A DNA stretch of 64,000 bases, from NCBI GenBank assembly GCA_022565665.1, contig JAIUMI010000004.1:62001-126000 (forward strand). Reading direction: 5' to 3'. The notes under the pieces are model-generated. The model was not told the origin of the DNA and made no database searches. It saw only the letters and a program-made list of their open reading frames with translations. Every line of letters starts with the position of its first letter. The first letter of the stretch is position 1. This DNA is from Glycocaulis sp. (GTDB taxonomy: Bacteria > Pseudomonadota > Alphaproteobacteria > Caulobacterales > Maricaulaceae). Shown here piece after piece: positions 1 through 8,855 of this stretch. A program made the translations under genes and the position numbers.

Positions 1-1
1 G

Positions 2-922
2 TTCGTCATCCTGCTTACGCTGGCCGGTGTGTTCTTCTTCATGTGGCTCGCGCAGATCAGTTTTGACCGCGAGTACAAGCAGTACGACATCGTGTTTGAA
101 GGACCTGTACGGGGGTTGAGGGTAGCCTCCGAGGTGCGCTTCAACGGTATTCAGGTCGGCGAGGTGACTGATCTCGGGCTGAACCCGGAAGACACCACCG
201 AGGTGATCGCACGCGTGCGCGTCGATGCCGGCACACCGGTGCGCCTGGACAGCGTGGCCCAGCTCGAACCACAGGGGCTGACGGGCCTTTCCTATATCCA
301 GATTTCGTCGGGCTCGTCTGACCAGCCTCTGCTTGAAACCCGCGCCGGGGACCGTCCCGCGCGCATCTTCGCCCGGCAGACACAGCTTGATCTGCTGGTG
401 CAGGGCGGTGAGACGCTGCTGGAAACCGCCCAGACAACCGGCCTGCTGGTCAACCGGCTTCTCAGCGAGGAGAATCAGGAGAATTTCGCGGTCCTGCTGG
501 ACAATCTGGCCGTCATTTCCGGCCAGATGGCCGAGAATGGAGCGCTGCTGGAAGAGCTGCGCGCCAGCGTGGTGGCGGTGGAGCGCGCCGCGCAGGACAT
601 GAGCACGGCGGCTGCCAGTATCGAACAGTTCGGCGAGACGGCGGAGCGTTTCCTGCTGGAAGAGGTCGCGCCCATGGTCGCAGAGACCGAAGCGGCTTCC
701 ATCGCGGTCAATCAGGCGAGCATGGAAACCTATGACGCGCTGGTCGCCATCCGGCCGGGGCTTGAGACCTTCGCCAATGACGGCGTCTATCAGCTGAACG
801 CCGCCGCCCATGACATACGCCAGCTTGTCGAGACGCTGGAGCGTCTGGCGGCCGGGCTTGAAAACGATCCTGCTGCCCTGCTGACACGGCCGCGCGGCGA
901 GGAAGTGGAGGTGCCCCAATGA
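2..922 (+). CDS. MCE (MlaD-like) lipid transporter substrate-binding protein, 5' partial
   Basis: The 5' end lies outside the window; the frame is open from base 2, so the GTG at 29 is not the real start. The visible N-terminus is a hydrophobic helix (about 18 residues up to FFFMWLAQ), followed by a single MCE domain of about 80 residues (from YDIVFEGPVRGL to TGLSYIQISSG) and then a long Glu/Ala-rich helical region of about 180 residues. This is the architecture of MlaD-type proteins, which are anchored in the inner membrane, form a ring and pass phospholipids across the periplasm. The stop overlaps the start of the next lipoprotein gene by four bases (ATGA). The matching permease and ATPase genes are expected just upstream, outside the window. 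Confidence 0.88.
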   Translation, partial: FVILLTLAGVFFFMWLAQISFDREYKQYDIVFEGPVRGLRVASEVRFNGIQVGEVTDLGLNPEDTTEVIARVRVDAGTPVRLDSVAQLEPQGLTGLSYIQISSGSSDQPLLETRAGDRPARIFARQTQLDLLVQGGETLLETAQTTGLLVNRLLSEENQENFAVLLDNLAVISGQMAENGALLEELRASVVAVERAAQDMSTAAASIEQFGETAERFLLEEVAPMVAETEAASIAVNQASMETYDALVAIRPGLETFANDGVYQLNAAAHDIRQLVETLERLAAGLENDPAALLTRPRGEEVEVPQ

Positions 923-1590
923 TACCGCGTATCCGCGTCCGCGCTCTTGCCATTGCCCTTGCCGGAATGGCGGCAGTCGGCCTGTCCGCCTGCGTCTCGC
1001 TTTTGCCCGAGCAGCAGCGCGTTACGCTCTACCGCCTGTCCAGTCACCTGCCCGCAGAGGCTTCTGCGCCGCATGATGCGCCTGTCGTGCGAGTCGGCCG
1101 GCCCTTTGCCCCGCGGGCCCTGTCGGGAGACAGGGTGGCGCTCGATACCGGCGAGGGGCGGATTGCCTACATGGCCGGCGCCAGCTGGGTCAGCCCGGTG
1201 CCATTCCTGGTGCAGGAACTCATCATGGACACGTTTGACCGGCGCGCGGAAAGCGTGATGGCAGCGCGGCCCGATGAAGGCGTGGCTGCACGCTATGATC
1301 TCAGACTGGAACTGCGCCGCTTCGAGGCGGTCTATGATGAGGGCGAGGGCAGGGCGCCGCGCGCCGATGTGGCCCTGCGCGCCCGGCTCATTGACGGGGC
1401 CAATCGCGAAGTTGCGGGCCTGCGCTCCATCAATGTGTCCCAACGCGCCTCCAGCAACCGCCAGAGCGCGATCGTGGACGCATTCAGCCGGGCGGCATCC
1501 GAAGCGGCGGCCGAGCTGGTGGACTGGACCGGCGAGCGCGTGGCGGCGAGCGAAGCCGCCGCCGATGAGGCTCTTGCGCAGCAGCAGTGA
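919..1590 (+). CDS. ABC-type transport auxiliary lipoprotein (PqiC/ABC_trans_aux family)
   Basis: 223 residues. A lipoprotein signal peptide is clear: Arg-rich start, hydrophobic stretch, and lipobox L22-S23-A24-C25, so the mature protein should be acylated at Cys25. The body (YRL near residue 38, then about 160 residues) has the pattern of the ABC_trans_aux / PqiC family, lipoproteins that accompany MCE transport systems. It overlaps the MlaD-like gene by four bases, so the two are translationally coupled and presumably act together in lipid trafficking between the membranes. The family assignment rests on context, lipobox and length more than on a strong motif. Confidence 0.8.
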   Translation: MIPRIRVRALAIALAGMAAVGLSACVSLLPEQQRVTLYRLSSHLPAEASAPHDAPVVRVGRPFAPRALSGDRVALDTGEGRIAYMAGASWVSPVPFLVQELIMDTFDRRAESVMAARPDEGVAARYDLRLELRRFEAVYDEGEGRAPRADVALRARLIDGANREVAGLRSINVSQRASSNRQSAIVDAFSRAASEAAAELVDWTGERVAASEAAADEALAQQQ

Positions 1591-1601
1591 TTGCGCCGGG
1601 A

Positions 1602-1626
1602 GAGAGGTGCCGGTAAAACGCCTCTC
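1602..1626 (+). terminator. possible hairpin terminator after the MCE operon
   Basis: An 8-bp stem GAGAGGTG / CGCCTCTC with a 9-base loop starts 12 bases after the lipoprotein stop and ends 12 bases before tRNA-Val. There is no T-run after it, so it could be a weak or factor-dependent terminator, or a processing signal for the tRNA transcript. Confidence 0.35.
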
Positions 1627-1638
1627 CTCTGGTCCCAA

Positions 1639-1714
1639 GGGTGGTTAGCTCAGCTGGTAGAGCAACTCGTTTACACCGAGTAGGTCGGCGGTTCGACCCC
1701 GTCACCACCCACCA
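1639..1714 (+). tRNA. tRNA-Val (anticodon TAC)
   Basis: A full cloverleaf can be drawn: acceptor stem GGGTGGT/ACCACCC (7 of 7 pairs), D arm GCTC...GAGC, anticodon stem ACTCG/CGAGT with loop TTTACAC giving anticodon TAC, and T arm GGCGG-TTCGACC-CCGTC. The discriminator is A and the CCA end is encoded. The total length is 76 bases. It reads the GTA codon and, through wobble, other valine codons. Confidence 0.97.
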
Positions 1715-1875
1715 GAGTCCCGCTTTTTTCCAAGGGTGCGGCGTGGTGTTTGCAGCGGCAGACCCGCTGCAGGTGCATTTACCGGCACCTCATCTACCGA
1801 ACGTGCTTGACCGGGAAAACGGCGCCCATTAGGAAACGCGTCTCGCTGGCAGAAACGCTGCTGGCAAGGCCCCAC

Positions 1876-1952
<77 letters not shown>

Positions 1953-1978
1953 CTTCCCCAACCGGAAAAAGCGCAAAA

Positions 1979-2005
1979 AAAAGACCGCCTATCGGGCGGT
2001 CTTTT
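1979..2005 (+). terminator. bidirectional intrinsic terminator after tRNA-Asp
   Basis: The stem GACCGCC/GGCGGTC has a 5-base loop TATCG and is flanked by eight As on the left and TTTT on the right, so it forms a good hairpin with a U-tract for either strand. It ends the tRNA transcript and, in the other direction, the phosphatase gene whose stop lies at 2031. Confidence 0.88.
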
Positions 2006-2030
2006 GCGTTTCGGCGCGTGGCTTGAGAGC

Positions 2031-3443
2031 CTATTTCTCCCGTGACGTGCAGGCAAAGCCGTCCGGTCCTGTGTCCTCGTCGGCGCATTCACGCACCGGC
2101 GGCAGGCTCGCCAGATCGTCGGCAATCCATACCGAGCCATCGTCCCGGCGGGTCAGCGTGAACGCGTCATAGAGCGCCCCTTGTGCGGTCCAGGCGGTGT
2201 AGGCGAGTTCATCGCGCGAGAAGTCGATCAGCTGATAGAACTGGGTGCCTTCGCCCCAGCGGTCGGCCTCGTTCGCGACGCGGTCATTGAGCGCGTACAT
2301 CTTGCCGCCCACCACCGACACGACGCTTACCGGCCCGGTCTGCGGGGCAGGTTCAGCGTCCGGACGGCGCGGATTGTCCAGATTGCTCCAGCGGCCATAG
2401 CAATGATCATGGCCCTGCAGGACAAGATGGATGCCCACCTCCTCGAACAAGGGCAACCACGCCTCGTGGATCAGGTCGGTGTTTTCAGGCCGCGCACAGG
2501 TGATGAGCGGCTGGTGCATGACCACTACGTTCCAGTTGGCGTCGCTGGCGAGGGCCACCTCGCGGATCCAGTCGGTCGTTGCTTCCATCTGGCCAAGGCT
2601 CAACACGGCTGTCACGTCCGGCACGATGAAACGCACGCCCTGATAGTCGGAGTAGAAGGACGTCGCCTGCGCGGTCGGGACGCCATTTTCCGGCAGGACG
2701 AATTGCACCGGCCAGTGCGGCCCGAGCACGCGCACGGAGCTGCCATCGGGCATCTCGCCGGGAATGTATTCATGATTGCCGGCAGCAGGAATTTGAGGGA
2801 TCGAAGCATAGATATGCCGCCCGGTATCCCACCACTGGCCCCACTCATCGTCATGGACCATGTCGGCGCGCTGGGAGACGAAGTCGCCCGCCGTGGTGAT
2901 CACGGCCGGATTGCCGGCGTGGCGAATGGCCTGGGTGATCACGCGGTGACCGACCTCGCCAATATAGTTCTGCACATCGCCCAGATAGATGAGCTGGAAG
3001 GGTTCATCGCTGTCGGTGGCGGTGCGGAAATCTATCCAGCCAGTCCAGCCATAGGCACCCTCAACGCGGTAGCTGTAAGCGGTGCCGGGTTCCAGACCGT
3101 CAATCGCGAAGAGATGGTGGTGCGCCAGGCCATTTTCGGTTTCCAGCACGCGGGTCTCGGCTTCGAAGACCTGACGCTCCGGGTTCTGGGCGGGGCCGGG
3201 GACGGCGCGCACCAGTTCAAGACGGCCCACGCTCTGGCGGGCGTCGGTGCGGTAGGTAATGCCGACGGAGCGGGCCGGATCGGCTCCGACGGTCAGCGTG
3301 ATCCGGTCAGGAAGGCCGGTGGGCGCATAAGGTGCGCCCGGCGCATGCGGTGCAGGCGGATTGGGCAGGGCGCGCGGCTCGTTGGCACTGGCGGGCAGCA
3401 CAAAGGCCAGAGCCACAGCCGTGGCGGCAAACATACGCTTCAT
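2031..3443 (-). CDS. secreted purple-acid-phosphatase-like metallophosphoesterase
   Basis: 470 residues. Signal peptide 1-20 (PASA before NEP), a Pro-rich linker, a fibronectin-III-like N-terminal domain at about 45-142 as in purple acid phosphatases, then a calcineurin-type metallophosphoesterase domain. Metal-ligand motifs are in order: GDVQNY 155-160, AGDF with Asp187, GNHE 222-225, VVMH with His310 and GHDHCYGR with His345/His347. It should hydrolyse phosphate esters in the periplasm or outside the cell; the substrate cannot be read from the sequence. It has its own transcript: terminator at 1979-2005 downstream and a convergent tRNA region. Confidence 0.85.
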   Translation of the reverse strand: MKRMFAATAVALAFVLPASANEPRALPNPPAPHAPGAPYAPTGLPDRITLTVGADPARSVGITYRTDARQSVGRLELVRAVPGPAQNPERQVFEAETRVLETENGLAHHHLFAIDGLEPGTAYSYRVEGAYGWTGWIDFRTATDSDEPFQLIYLGDVQNYIGEVGHRVITQAIRHAGNPAVITTAGDFVSQRADMVHDDEWGQWWDTGRHIYASIPQIPAAGNHEYIPGEMPDGSSVRVLGPHWPVQFVLPENGVPTAQATSFYSDYQGVRFIVPDVTAVLSLGQMEATTDWIREVALASDANWNVVVMHQPLITCARPENTDLIHEAWLPLFEEVGIHLVLQGHDHCYGRWSNLDNPRRPDAEPAPQTGPVSVVSVVGGKMYALNDRVANEADRWGEGTQFYQLIDFSRDELAYTAWTAQGALYDAFTLTRRDDGSVWIADDLASLPPVRECADEDTGPDGFACTSREK

Positions 3444-3518
3444 GGCGAACCTCTCCTGTCAGATGGCTGACGGCAGTGGTAGCAGGCGCAGTTGATGCTT
3501 TTGCGAAGGTTACATGTC

Positions 3519-4757
3519 CTATTCGTGACGCAGCGCGTCGATAGGGTTGAGGCGGCTGGCCTGATGGGCCGGATAGAATCCGAACAGGATACCGACACCG
3601 GCCGCCGCCGCGATGGCAACAAGGGCGATGACCGGTTCGATCGAGACCGCAAACTGGCCCAGCGATTCGACCACCAGTGCGCCAATCGCCCCGCCGACCA
3701 TGCCGATCAGCCCGCCTGCCGCGCACAGCACCACGGCTTCGATCAGGAACTGGTTCCTCACGTCCGCGCGCCGCGCGCCTATGGCGAGGCGCAGGCCGAT
3801 CTCCCGCGTGCGCTCGGTCACCGAGACCAGCATGATGTTCATGATCCCGATACCGCCCACGACCAGCGAAATCACCGCAGTTGCCGCGAGCAGCAGGCCC
3901 AGCTGGCTTTCGGTCTCGCTGCGCGCGCGGATGAATTCGGCGAAATTGACCACGGAGAAATCATCATCCGCGCCGGGCCGGATATTGCGCCGCACGCGCA
4001 TCAGGTCGGAGATTTCCTCCGAGGCAATATCGAGATTGCGCGCGTGATCTATGCCCAGCCAGACGGTCTGCACCGGATTTCTGACCCCGGCGCGCGAGAA
4101 GCCGGACAGACGGTCGCGCATGGTGGTGGTGGGTACGAAGATCACATCGTCCTGGTCCTGCCCCCAGCTGGACTGGCCGCGGTCTGCGAGTATCCCGACC
4201 ACTTCCAGCGGTACGCCGTTGACCCGTACATTGGCGCCGAGCGCGCCGCCTGCCGGGAACAGCTCGTTGACCACGGTGCGTCCGAGAACGGCGACACGCG
4301 CGGCCCCGTCCAGCTCCGGCACGGTGAAGGCGCGGCCCTCCACCACGTCCCAGTCACGCACGAAGAAATAGTCAGGGTGGGAGCCCACCACTTCGGTAGA
4401 CCAGTTCACACCGTCGACCAGCGCCGTCAGGCCGCGCTGCTGGATGACGCCGGCCGCCGCGATGATGTAGGGGACTTCCTCACGCAGGGCTTCCACATCC
4501 TCATCGGTCAGAGGCGCAGCCGAGCCTGCCCCGCCGCGCACGCCGCCCCGGAAGGAGGAGCCGGGCCGCAATTGCAGCGAATTGGCGCCCAGCGCGCTGA
4601 TCTGGGCATCCACAGCGGCTTTTGCGCCTTGCGAGATAGAGATCATCACGATGACCGAGCCCACGCCGATGATGACGCCCAGCATGGCCAGAAAGCTGCG
4701 CAGGGCGTTCACCCGCAAGGCTGTCAGCGCGACGGAGACCGCTGCCATCGGGTTCAT
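3519..4757 (-). CDS. MacB-type ABC transporter permease (FtsX/MacB_PCD)
   Basis: 412 residues with the MacB plan: one N-terminal membrane helix (about 20-42, FLAMLGVIIGVGSVIVMI), a large periplasmic MacB_PCD domain to about 270, then an FtsX domain with three helices at the C-terminus. The segment ERTREIGLRLAIGA before the second helix is the typical coupling region of the family. The family works as a mechanotransmitter that powers export from the periplasm through an outer-membrane TolC channel. No TolC gene is present in the window. It overlaps the ATPase gene by four bases. There is no fused ATPase, so this is the split MacB type. Confidence 0.9.
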   Translation of the reverse strand: MNPMAAVSVALTALRVNALRSFLAMLGVIIGVGSVIVMISISQGAKAAVDAQISALGANSLQLRPGSSFRGGVRGGAGSAAPLTDEDVEALREEVPYIIAAAGVIQQRGLTALVDGVNWSTEVVGSHPDYFFVRDWDVVEGRAFTVPELDGAARVAVLGRTVVNELFPAGGALGANVRVNGVPLEVVGILADRGQSSWGQDQDDVIFVPTTTMRDRLSGFSRAGVRNPVQTVWLGIDHARNLDIASEEISDLMRVRRNIRPGADDDFSVVNFAEFIRARSETESQLGLLLAATAVISLVVGGIGIMNIMLVSVTERTREIGLRLAIGARRADVRNQFLIEAVVLCAAGGLIGMVGGAIGALVVESLGQFAVSIEPVIALVAIAAAAGVGILFGFYPAHQASRLNPIDALRHE

Positions 4758-5437
4758 TTGCTGTCCTCCACAATTAGACCATCCCGGAAGATGATACGCC
4801 GTTTGGCGCGCGCGCCCACATCGGCCTCATGGGTCACGAGAATGAGGGTGATGCCCGACGCGTTGAGCTGGTCGAAAATGTCCATCACATCGTCAGACGT
4901 CCTGGTATCGAGCGCGCCGGTGGGCTCGTCAGCCAGCAGGATGCGCGGCTCGTTGGCCAGCGCCCGGGCAATGGCCACGCGCTGCTGCTGACCGCCGGAA
5001 AGCTGAGAGGGATGGTGGTCCATACGGTCCCCCAGCCCCACCATTTCAAGGCAAGCCGCTGCCCGCTCACGGCGCTCGGATGCCGGCATCCCGCGATAGA
5101 GCAGGGGCAGGGCGACATTATCCAGCGCCGTGGTGCGCGGCAGCAGGTTGAACTGCTGGAAGACGAAGCCGACCATCTCGTTACGGAAACGGGCAAGATC
5201 ATCCGGCGAGCGGTTGAGCAGGGACTGCCCGGCTATCGTCAGCTCCCCGCCGGAAGGCGTGTCGAGCGCCCCCAGCATGTTCATGAAGGTGGATTTGCCA
5301 GACCCCGACGCGCCCATCACGGCGACATACTCGCCCTCGGCGATGTCACAATCGACACCGCGCAGGGCGTGCACATCGCCGCCGCCCAGCCGGTAGACGC
5401 GTGTGAGCTGGCGGGCGCGTATCAGTGGCGCGCTCAT
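4754..5437 (-). CDS. MacB-type ABC transporter ATP-binding protein
   Basis: 227 residues, a complete ABC ATPase: Walker A GASGSGKST 42-50, Q-loop Gln94, signature LSGGQ 146-150, Walker B LLADEP with Asp170/Glu171, and the LolD/MacB-subfamily motif EPTGALD. It supplies ATP hydrolysis for the permease encoded directly downstream and overlaps both neighbours (start shares base 5437 with the end of the adaptor gene; end overlaps the permease start), so all three proteins are translationally coupled. Confidence 0.93.
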   Translation of the reverse strand: MSAPLIRARQLTRVYRLGGGDVHALRGVDCDIAEGEYVAVMGASGSGKSTFMNMLGALDTPSGGELTIAGQSLLNRSPDDLARFRNEMVGFVFQQFNLLPRTTALDNVALPLLYRGMPASERRERAAACLEMVGLGDRMDHHPSQLSGGQQQRVAIARALANEPRILLADEPTGALDTRTSDDVMDIFDQLNASGITLILVTHEADVGARAKRRIIFRDGLIVEDSK

Positions 5438-6930
5438 CAGCGGGTCTCGCGCACGCGCACGACCACCTGGTCCCCCGCCGAGAGACCTTCGCCCATGATC
5501 TGGGTGTGTTGACCGTCTGACAGGCCAACCCTGACCGGGCGCGACTCGATGCGCCCGTCGGCACGCCGGATCCAGACCGTGCCGCGCTGCACTTCTTCAC
5601 GTCCGCCGCGGCGCTGCCCGCCCTGACGGCCTCCGCCTTGCGCGGCCTGCGCCATCATCTGGTTCAGCCGCGACATCTCTTCGGCGGTCAGCACATCGCC
5701 CAGCGCGCGCTGGATGGCCGCCTGGAAGCCACCGGGGCCACCACCGCCGCCGCCACCGCCCCGGCGCATATTCTCCATTGCGCCTTCGAGCGCCCGTTCG
5801 GCTGCTGCGCGCCGGTCGGCGGGCAGCTCCAGCGGGTCGAGCAGGCGGGCAAACATGGCCGCGCCCGGCCCACCGCGGCCCGGCTGGCCGGAGCCTGCGC
5901 TGCTTTCCACGACAAGGCTCTCGGCGGCCCCGCGCGGCTGGAAGCGCAGGGCAGTCGCCGGAACGGTCATGGCGCCTTCCACCTCACCGGTGATGATGTT
6001 CACATTGGCCGTCATGCCGGGCAGCAGGCGCTGGCCTGGATTATCCGCCTCGATCACCACCGTATAGGTGACGACATTCTGCTCGGTGATGGCGGCCAGG
6101 CGCACCTGACGCACCGCACCCTCAAAGCTGCGCTCGCGGAAGGCGTCGACCTCAAAGGTAACCGGCTGACCTACGGCGATCTGGCCAATATCGGCCTCGT
6201 CCACACGCGCTTCGATCTGAATGCGGGAGAGATCGCGCGCAATGATGAAGAGGACCGGCGCATTAAGGCTCGCAGCGACAGTCTGGCCCACATCGACCTG
6301 ACGGTCGATCACCACGCCATCAATCGGCGAGCGGATGGTGGTCCGGTTGAAATCAACCTGCGCGCTTTCAAGGCTCGCCTGTCGCTGGTCCAGCGTTGCG
6401 CGGGCATTTCTCAGATTGGCCTCGGCGACCTGCACGCTGGCTCTCGCCGAATCCCGCGCCGTCTCGGCCGTGTCGAACTGAACGCGCGAGAAGGTGCCGC
6501 GCTCCACCAGTTCGCGCGCGCGCTCGAAGGCGCGCTCAGCCTCGCGCAGTTCCGACCGCGATCGGGTGAGATTGGCCTGGCTGACCGCGACCTGTGCCTG
6601 CGCCACCTCGAGGGAGGCCTGTGCCTCGCGCACACGGGTTTCGAAGGTCTGCGGGTCGATGCGCGCAATGATCTGGCCAGCTTCCACCTCGTCGTTGAAA
6701 TCGGCCATCAGCTCCAGAATCTGGCCGGACAGCTGCGAGCCGACCTCAACCGTGATCAGCGGCGCAATGGAGCCGGTGGAGGCCACGCGCCGGGAGAGGT
6801 CACGCGATTCAATGGCCGCAGTTTCGATCTGCAGCGCATTGCCATTACGGGTGCCAAAAGCCTGCCAGCCGAAAATGGCGGCGGCGCCCAGCGCGATGAC
6901 GACAAGGGCCGGTATCAGGAAGCGTTTCAT
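5437..6930 (-). CDS. MacA/HlyD-type periplasmic adaptor subunit with Gly-rich insertion
   Basis: 497 residues. N-terminal membrane anchor (about 4-25), then lipoyl half-motif, a long Ala/Arg/Glu-rich coiled-coil hairpin (about 95-200), second lipoyl half (VDVGQTVAAS) and a beta-barrel to about 330, as in MacA. Ordinary MacA-like adaptors have about 370-420 residues; here a segment of about 116 residues (roughly 333-448) separates the barrel from the last 49 residues. It contains two predicted helices and poly-Gly/Arg-Gly tracts. First gene of the exporter operon; its upstream region is 6931-7271. The substrate is unknown; families of this type export peptides, lipopeptides or macrolides. Confidence 0.86.
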   Translation of the reverse strand: MKRFLIPALVVIALGAAAIFGWQAFGTRNGNALQIETAAIESRDLSRRVASTGSIAPLITVEVGSQLSGQILELMADFNDEVEAGQIIARIDPQTFETRVREAQASLEVAQAQVAVSQANLTRSRSELREAERAFERARELVERGTFSRVQFDTAETARDSARASVQVAEANLRNARATLDQRQASLESAQVDFNRTTIRSPIDGVVIDRQVDVGQTVAASLNAPVLFIIARDLSRIQIEARVDEADIGQIAVGQPVTFEVDAFRERSFEGAVRQVRLAAITEQNVVTYTVVIEADNPGQRLLPGMTANVNIITGEVEGAMTVPATALRFQPRGAAESLVVESSAGSGQPGRGGPGAAMFARLLDPLELPADRRAAAERALEGAMENMRRGGGGGGGGPGGFQAAIQRALGDVLTAEEMSRLNQMMAQAAQGGGRQGGQRRGGREEVQRGTVWIRRADGRIESRPVRVGLSDGQHTQIMGEGLSAGDQVVVRVRETR

Positions 6931-7271
6931 AAATCAGGTCCGTACGAAGAGGGGCGCCAGCGCTTTTGCAGGTTTGTCTGGCGTTGGGAACAACGTTCAA
7001 CACGTTCATTTTCCGTCGCTTACATGAACCTGCCATGAGATTCGACCAGCCAGATGCGAATGGCTCGCAATAACGGGTGTCTAAATGCTGGAAATTTCGG
7101 CGGATTCCTGCCTGTTACGGCTTGCGGCGGGCGGCGGTGCGCACTAGCTTCCGCCCCGATTTGACAGGCCGGTAACATTTCTGTCAGGGACTGACGACCG
7201 CGTCCCGTCAGGCAGGATTTCCGGTTGCCTGCGGGATAATCGGACCGGTCACGAGAGAGCCAGGGCGGACC
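6931..7271. other. divergent intergenic region between exporter operon and nuo operon
   Basis: 341 bases with no credible gene. It must hold the promoters of both operons. Visible items: a perfect -35-like TTGACA at 7161-7166 with no good -10 at 16-18 bases; a TATAAT-like GATAAT at 7235-7240, 32 bases before the nuoA start; and an inverted repeat TGACAG-N13-CTGTCA at 7162-7186 that overlaps the TTGACA. On the minus side GGAC at 6939-6942 is a weak ribosome site for the adaptor gene. I cannot assign a promoter with confidence. Confidence 0.4.
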
Positions 7272-7637
7272 ATGGACGCGCTACTTCTGGAATACCTTCC
7301 CATCCTGATCTTCTTCGCCATCGCGCTGGCCATGGGGATCGGGTTCATCGTGGCGGCTGCGGTTCTCGCGCCCAGCGATCCTGACCCGGAGAAGGTGTCC
7401 ACATACGAGTGCGGCTTCAACGCGTTCGAGGATGCGCGCATGAAGTTCGACGTCCGCTTCTACCTCGTGGCGATCCTGTTCATCATCTTCGATCTGGAAG
7501 TGGCCTTCCTCTTCCCGTGGATATTCCCGATCTATGAAGGCAATATCTTCGCTTTCTGGTCGATGATGGTTTTCCTGACCGTGCTGACGGTCGGTTTTAT
7601 CTATGAGTGGCGCAAGGGCGCCCTCGACTGGGAGTAA
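7272..7637 (+). CDS. nuoA: NADH-quinone oxidoreductase subunit A
   Basis: 121 residues, usual length for NuoA (ND3). Three membrane helices (about 7-30, 64-86, 92-112) and the conserved ND3 loop [20 protein letters not shown] between the first and second helices, including the Cys that reports the active/deactive state in the mitochondrial protein. It is part of the membrane arm of complex I next to the quinone site. First gene of the nuo operon; the stop is six bases before nuoB. Confidence 0.97.
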   Translation: MDALLLEYLPILIFFAIALAMGIGFIVAAAVLAPSDPDPEKVSTYECGFNAFEDARMKFDVRFYLVAILFIIFDLEVAFLFPWIFPIYEGNIFAFWSMMVFLTVLTVGFIYEWRKGALDWE

Positions 7638-7643
7638 GCGATC

Positions 7644-8207
7644 ATGGCGAACCCCTCCGCTCCCGCATTGTCCGCCGCCCGCACCGGCGTGCCGGCCTAC
7701 GACCCCAAAAAGCATGACCCGTTCTTTGACGGGCTGTCTGATCAGCTGGCCGACAAGGGCTTTCTGGTTGCGCGCGCTGATGATCTCATCACCTGGGCGC
7801 GCACCGGCTCGCTGATGTGGATGACGTTCGGTCTGGCCTGCTGCGCTGTCGAGATGATGCAGGCGGCCATGCCGCGCTACGACCTTGAGCGCTTCGGCGC
7901 CGCGCCGCGCGGCTCCCCCCGTCAGTCCGACGTGATGATCGTTGCGGGCACGCTCACCAACAAGATGGCGCCGGCCCTGCGCAAGGTCTACGACCAGATG
8001 CCCGAGCCCCGCTATGTCATCTCCATGGGCAGCTGCGCCAACGGCGGTGGCTATTATCACTATTCCTACTCGGTGGTACGTGGCTGTGACCGGATCGTGC
8101 CGGTCGATATCTACGTCCCCGGCTGCCCCCCGACCGCCGAAGCGCTAGTCTACGGCATTCTCCAGCTTCAGAAGAAGATCCGCCGGGAAGGCACGATCGA
8201 GCGCTAG
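7644..8207 (+). CDS. nuoB: NADH-quinone oxidoreductase subunit B
   Basis: 187 residues. It carries the terminal iron-sulfur cluster N2 that reduces quinone: ligands Cys66 and Cys67 ([10 protein letters not shown]), Cys131 (GSCANGGG) and Cys161 (PGCPP). The N-terminal 30 residues are a variable extension. The start ATG at 7644 is well placed after the nuoA stop. It pairs with NuoD at the arm junction of complex I. Confidence 0.97.
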   Translation: MANPSAPALSAARTGVPAYDPKKHDPFFDGLSDQLADKGFLVARADDLITWARTGSLMWMTFGLACCAVEMMQAAMPRYDLERFGAAPRGSPRQSDVMIVAGTLTNKMAPALRKVYDQMPEPRYVISMGSCANGGGYYHYSYSVVRGCDRIVPVDIYVPGCPPTAEALVYGILQLQKKIRREGTIER

Positions 8208-8237
8208 TCCACCCGTTTCAACCCCGCGAGCTACCCC

Positions 8238-8855
8238 TTGAGCAAGCCAGACACCCTTTCCGAACTCGCCGCGCACATCTCTGATGCGCTGAGCGAGGAT
8301 GTGCGCGAGCATGTGATCTCCCATGACGAGCTGACCTTGCACATTCATCGCGACCGGGTGGTCAAGGTGCTGACCTTCCTGCGCGATGACCCCAGCTGCC
8401 GGTTCACGACGCTGATCGATATTTGCGGGGTCGACTGGCCGTCGCGGTCTGACCGCTTTGACGTCGTCTACCATTTGCTTTCCATGCATCAGAATACGCG
8501 CATCCGGGTGATGCTCGCCGTTGCGGAAGACACCAGCGTTGATAGCGTGGTCGACATCTTCCCGGCTGCCAACTGGTTCGAGCGTGAAGCGTTCGACATG
8601 TATGGCGTGGTATTCGATGGCCATCCGGATTTGCGCCGCATCCTCACCGATTACGGGTTTGAGGGTTTCCCGCTGCGCAAGGACTTCCCGCTCACCGGCT
8701 TTGTAGAGGTGCGCTATGACGAGGCGCAAAAGCGTGTCGTCTATGAGCCGGTGAACCTCGTGCAGGAATACCGCGACTTCGATTTCCTCTCGCCCTGGGA
8801 AGGCGCCAGGCTCGTCATTCCCGGCGACGAGAAGGCGGAAGGGGGCGGCCAATGA
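8238..8855 (+). CDS. nuoC: NADH-quinone oxidoreductase subunit C (TTG start)
   Basis: 205 residues; the 30-kDa subunit of complex I, separate from NuoD (not fused as in E. coli). The conserved segment [20 protein letters not shown] followed by [21 protein letters not shown] is plain. The start is TTG at 8238 and no clear Shine-Dalgarno sequence precedes it; no in-frame ATG lies close by, and the N-terminus [12 protein letters not shown] fits the family. The stop overlaps the GFA gene start by four bases (ATGA). Confidence 0.95.
   Translation: MSKPDTLSELAAHISDALSEDVREHVISHDELTLHIHRDRVVKVLTFLRDDPSCRFTTLIDICGVDWPSRSDRFDVVYHLLSMHQNTRIRVMLAVAEDTSVDSVVDIFPAANWFEREAFDMYGVVFDGHPDLRRILTDYGFEGFPLRKDFPLTGFVEVRYDEAQKRVVYEPVNLVQEYRDFDFLSPWEGARLVIPGDEKAEGGGQ

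Noticed and set aside
1641-1832. 63-codon frame that begins inside tRNA-Val.
   Set aside because: It overlaps a perfect tRNA gene and has no ribosome site or family.
2181-3470. Long open frame (about 430 codons) antisense to the phosphatase gene.
   Set aside because: It mirrors the phosphatase codon structure of high-GC DNA; the product has no domain pattern, and the minus-strand frame has clear catalytic motifs and a signal peptide.
6988-7009. GTTC half-sites (GTTCAACACGTTC) in the divergent region, considered as an SOS box.
   Set aside because: Spacing between half-sites is five bases, not the seven required for LexA of this class.
3492-7038. Two long plus-strand open frames (499 and 466 codons) across the exporter operon.
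   Set aside because: Both are antisense to a permease, ATPase and adaptor with complete motifs; their products are low-information shadow sequences.
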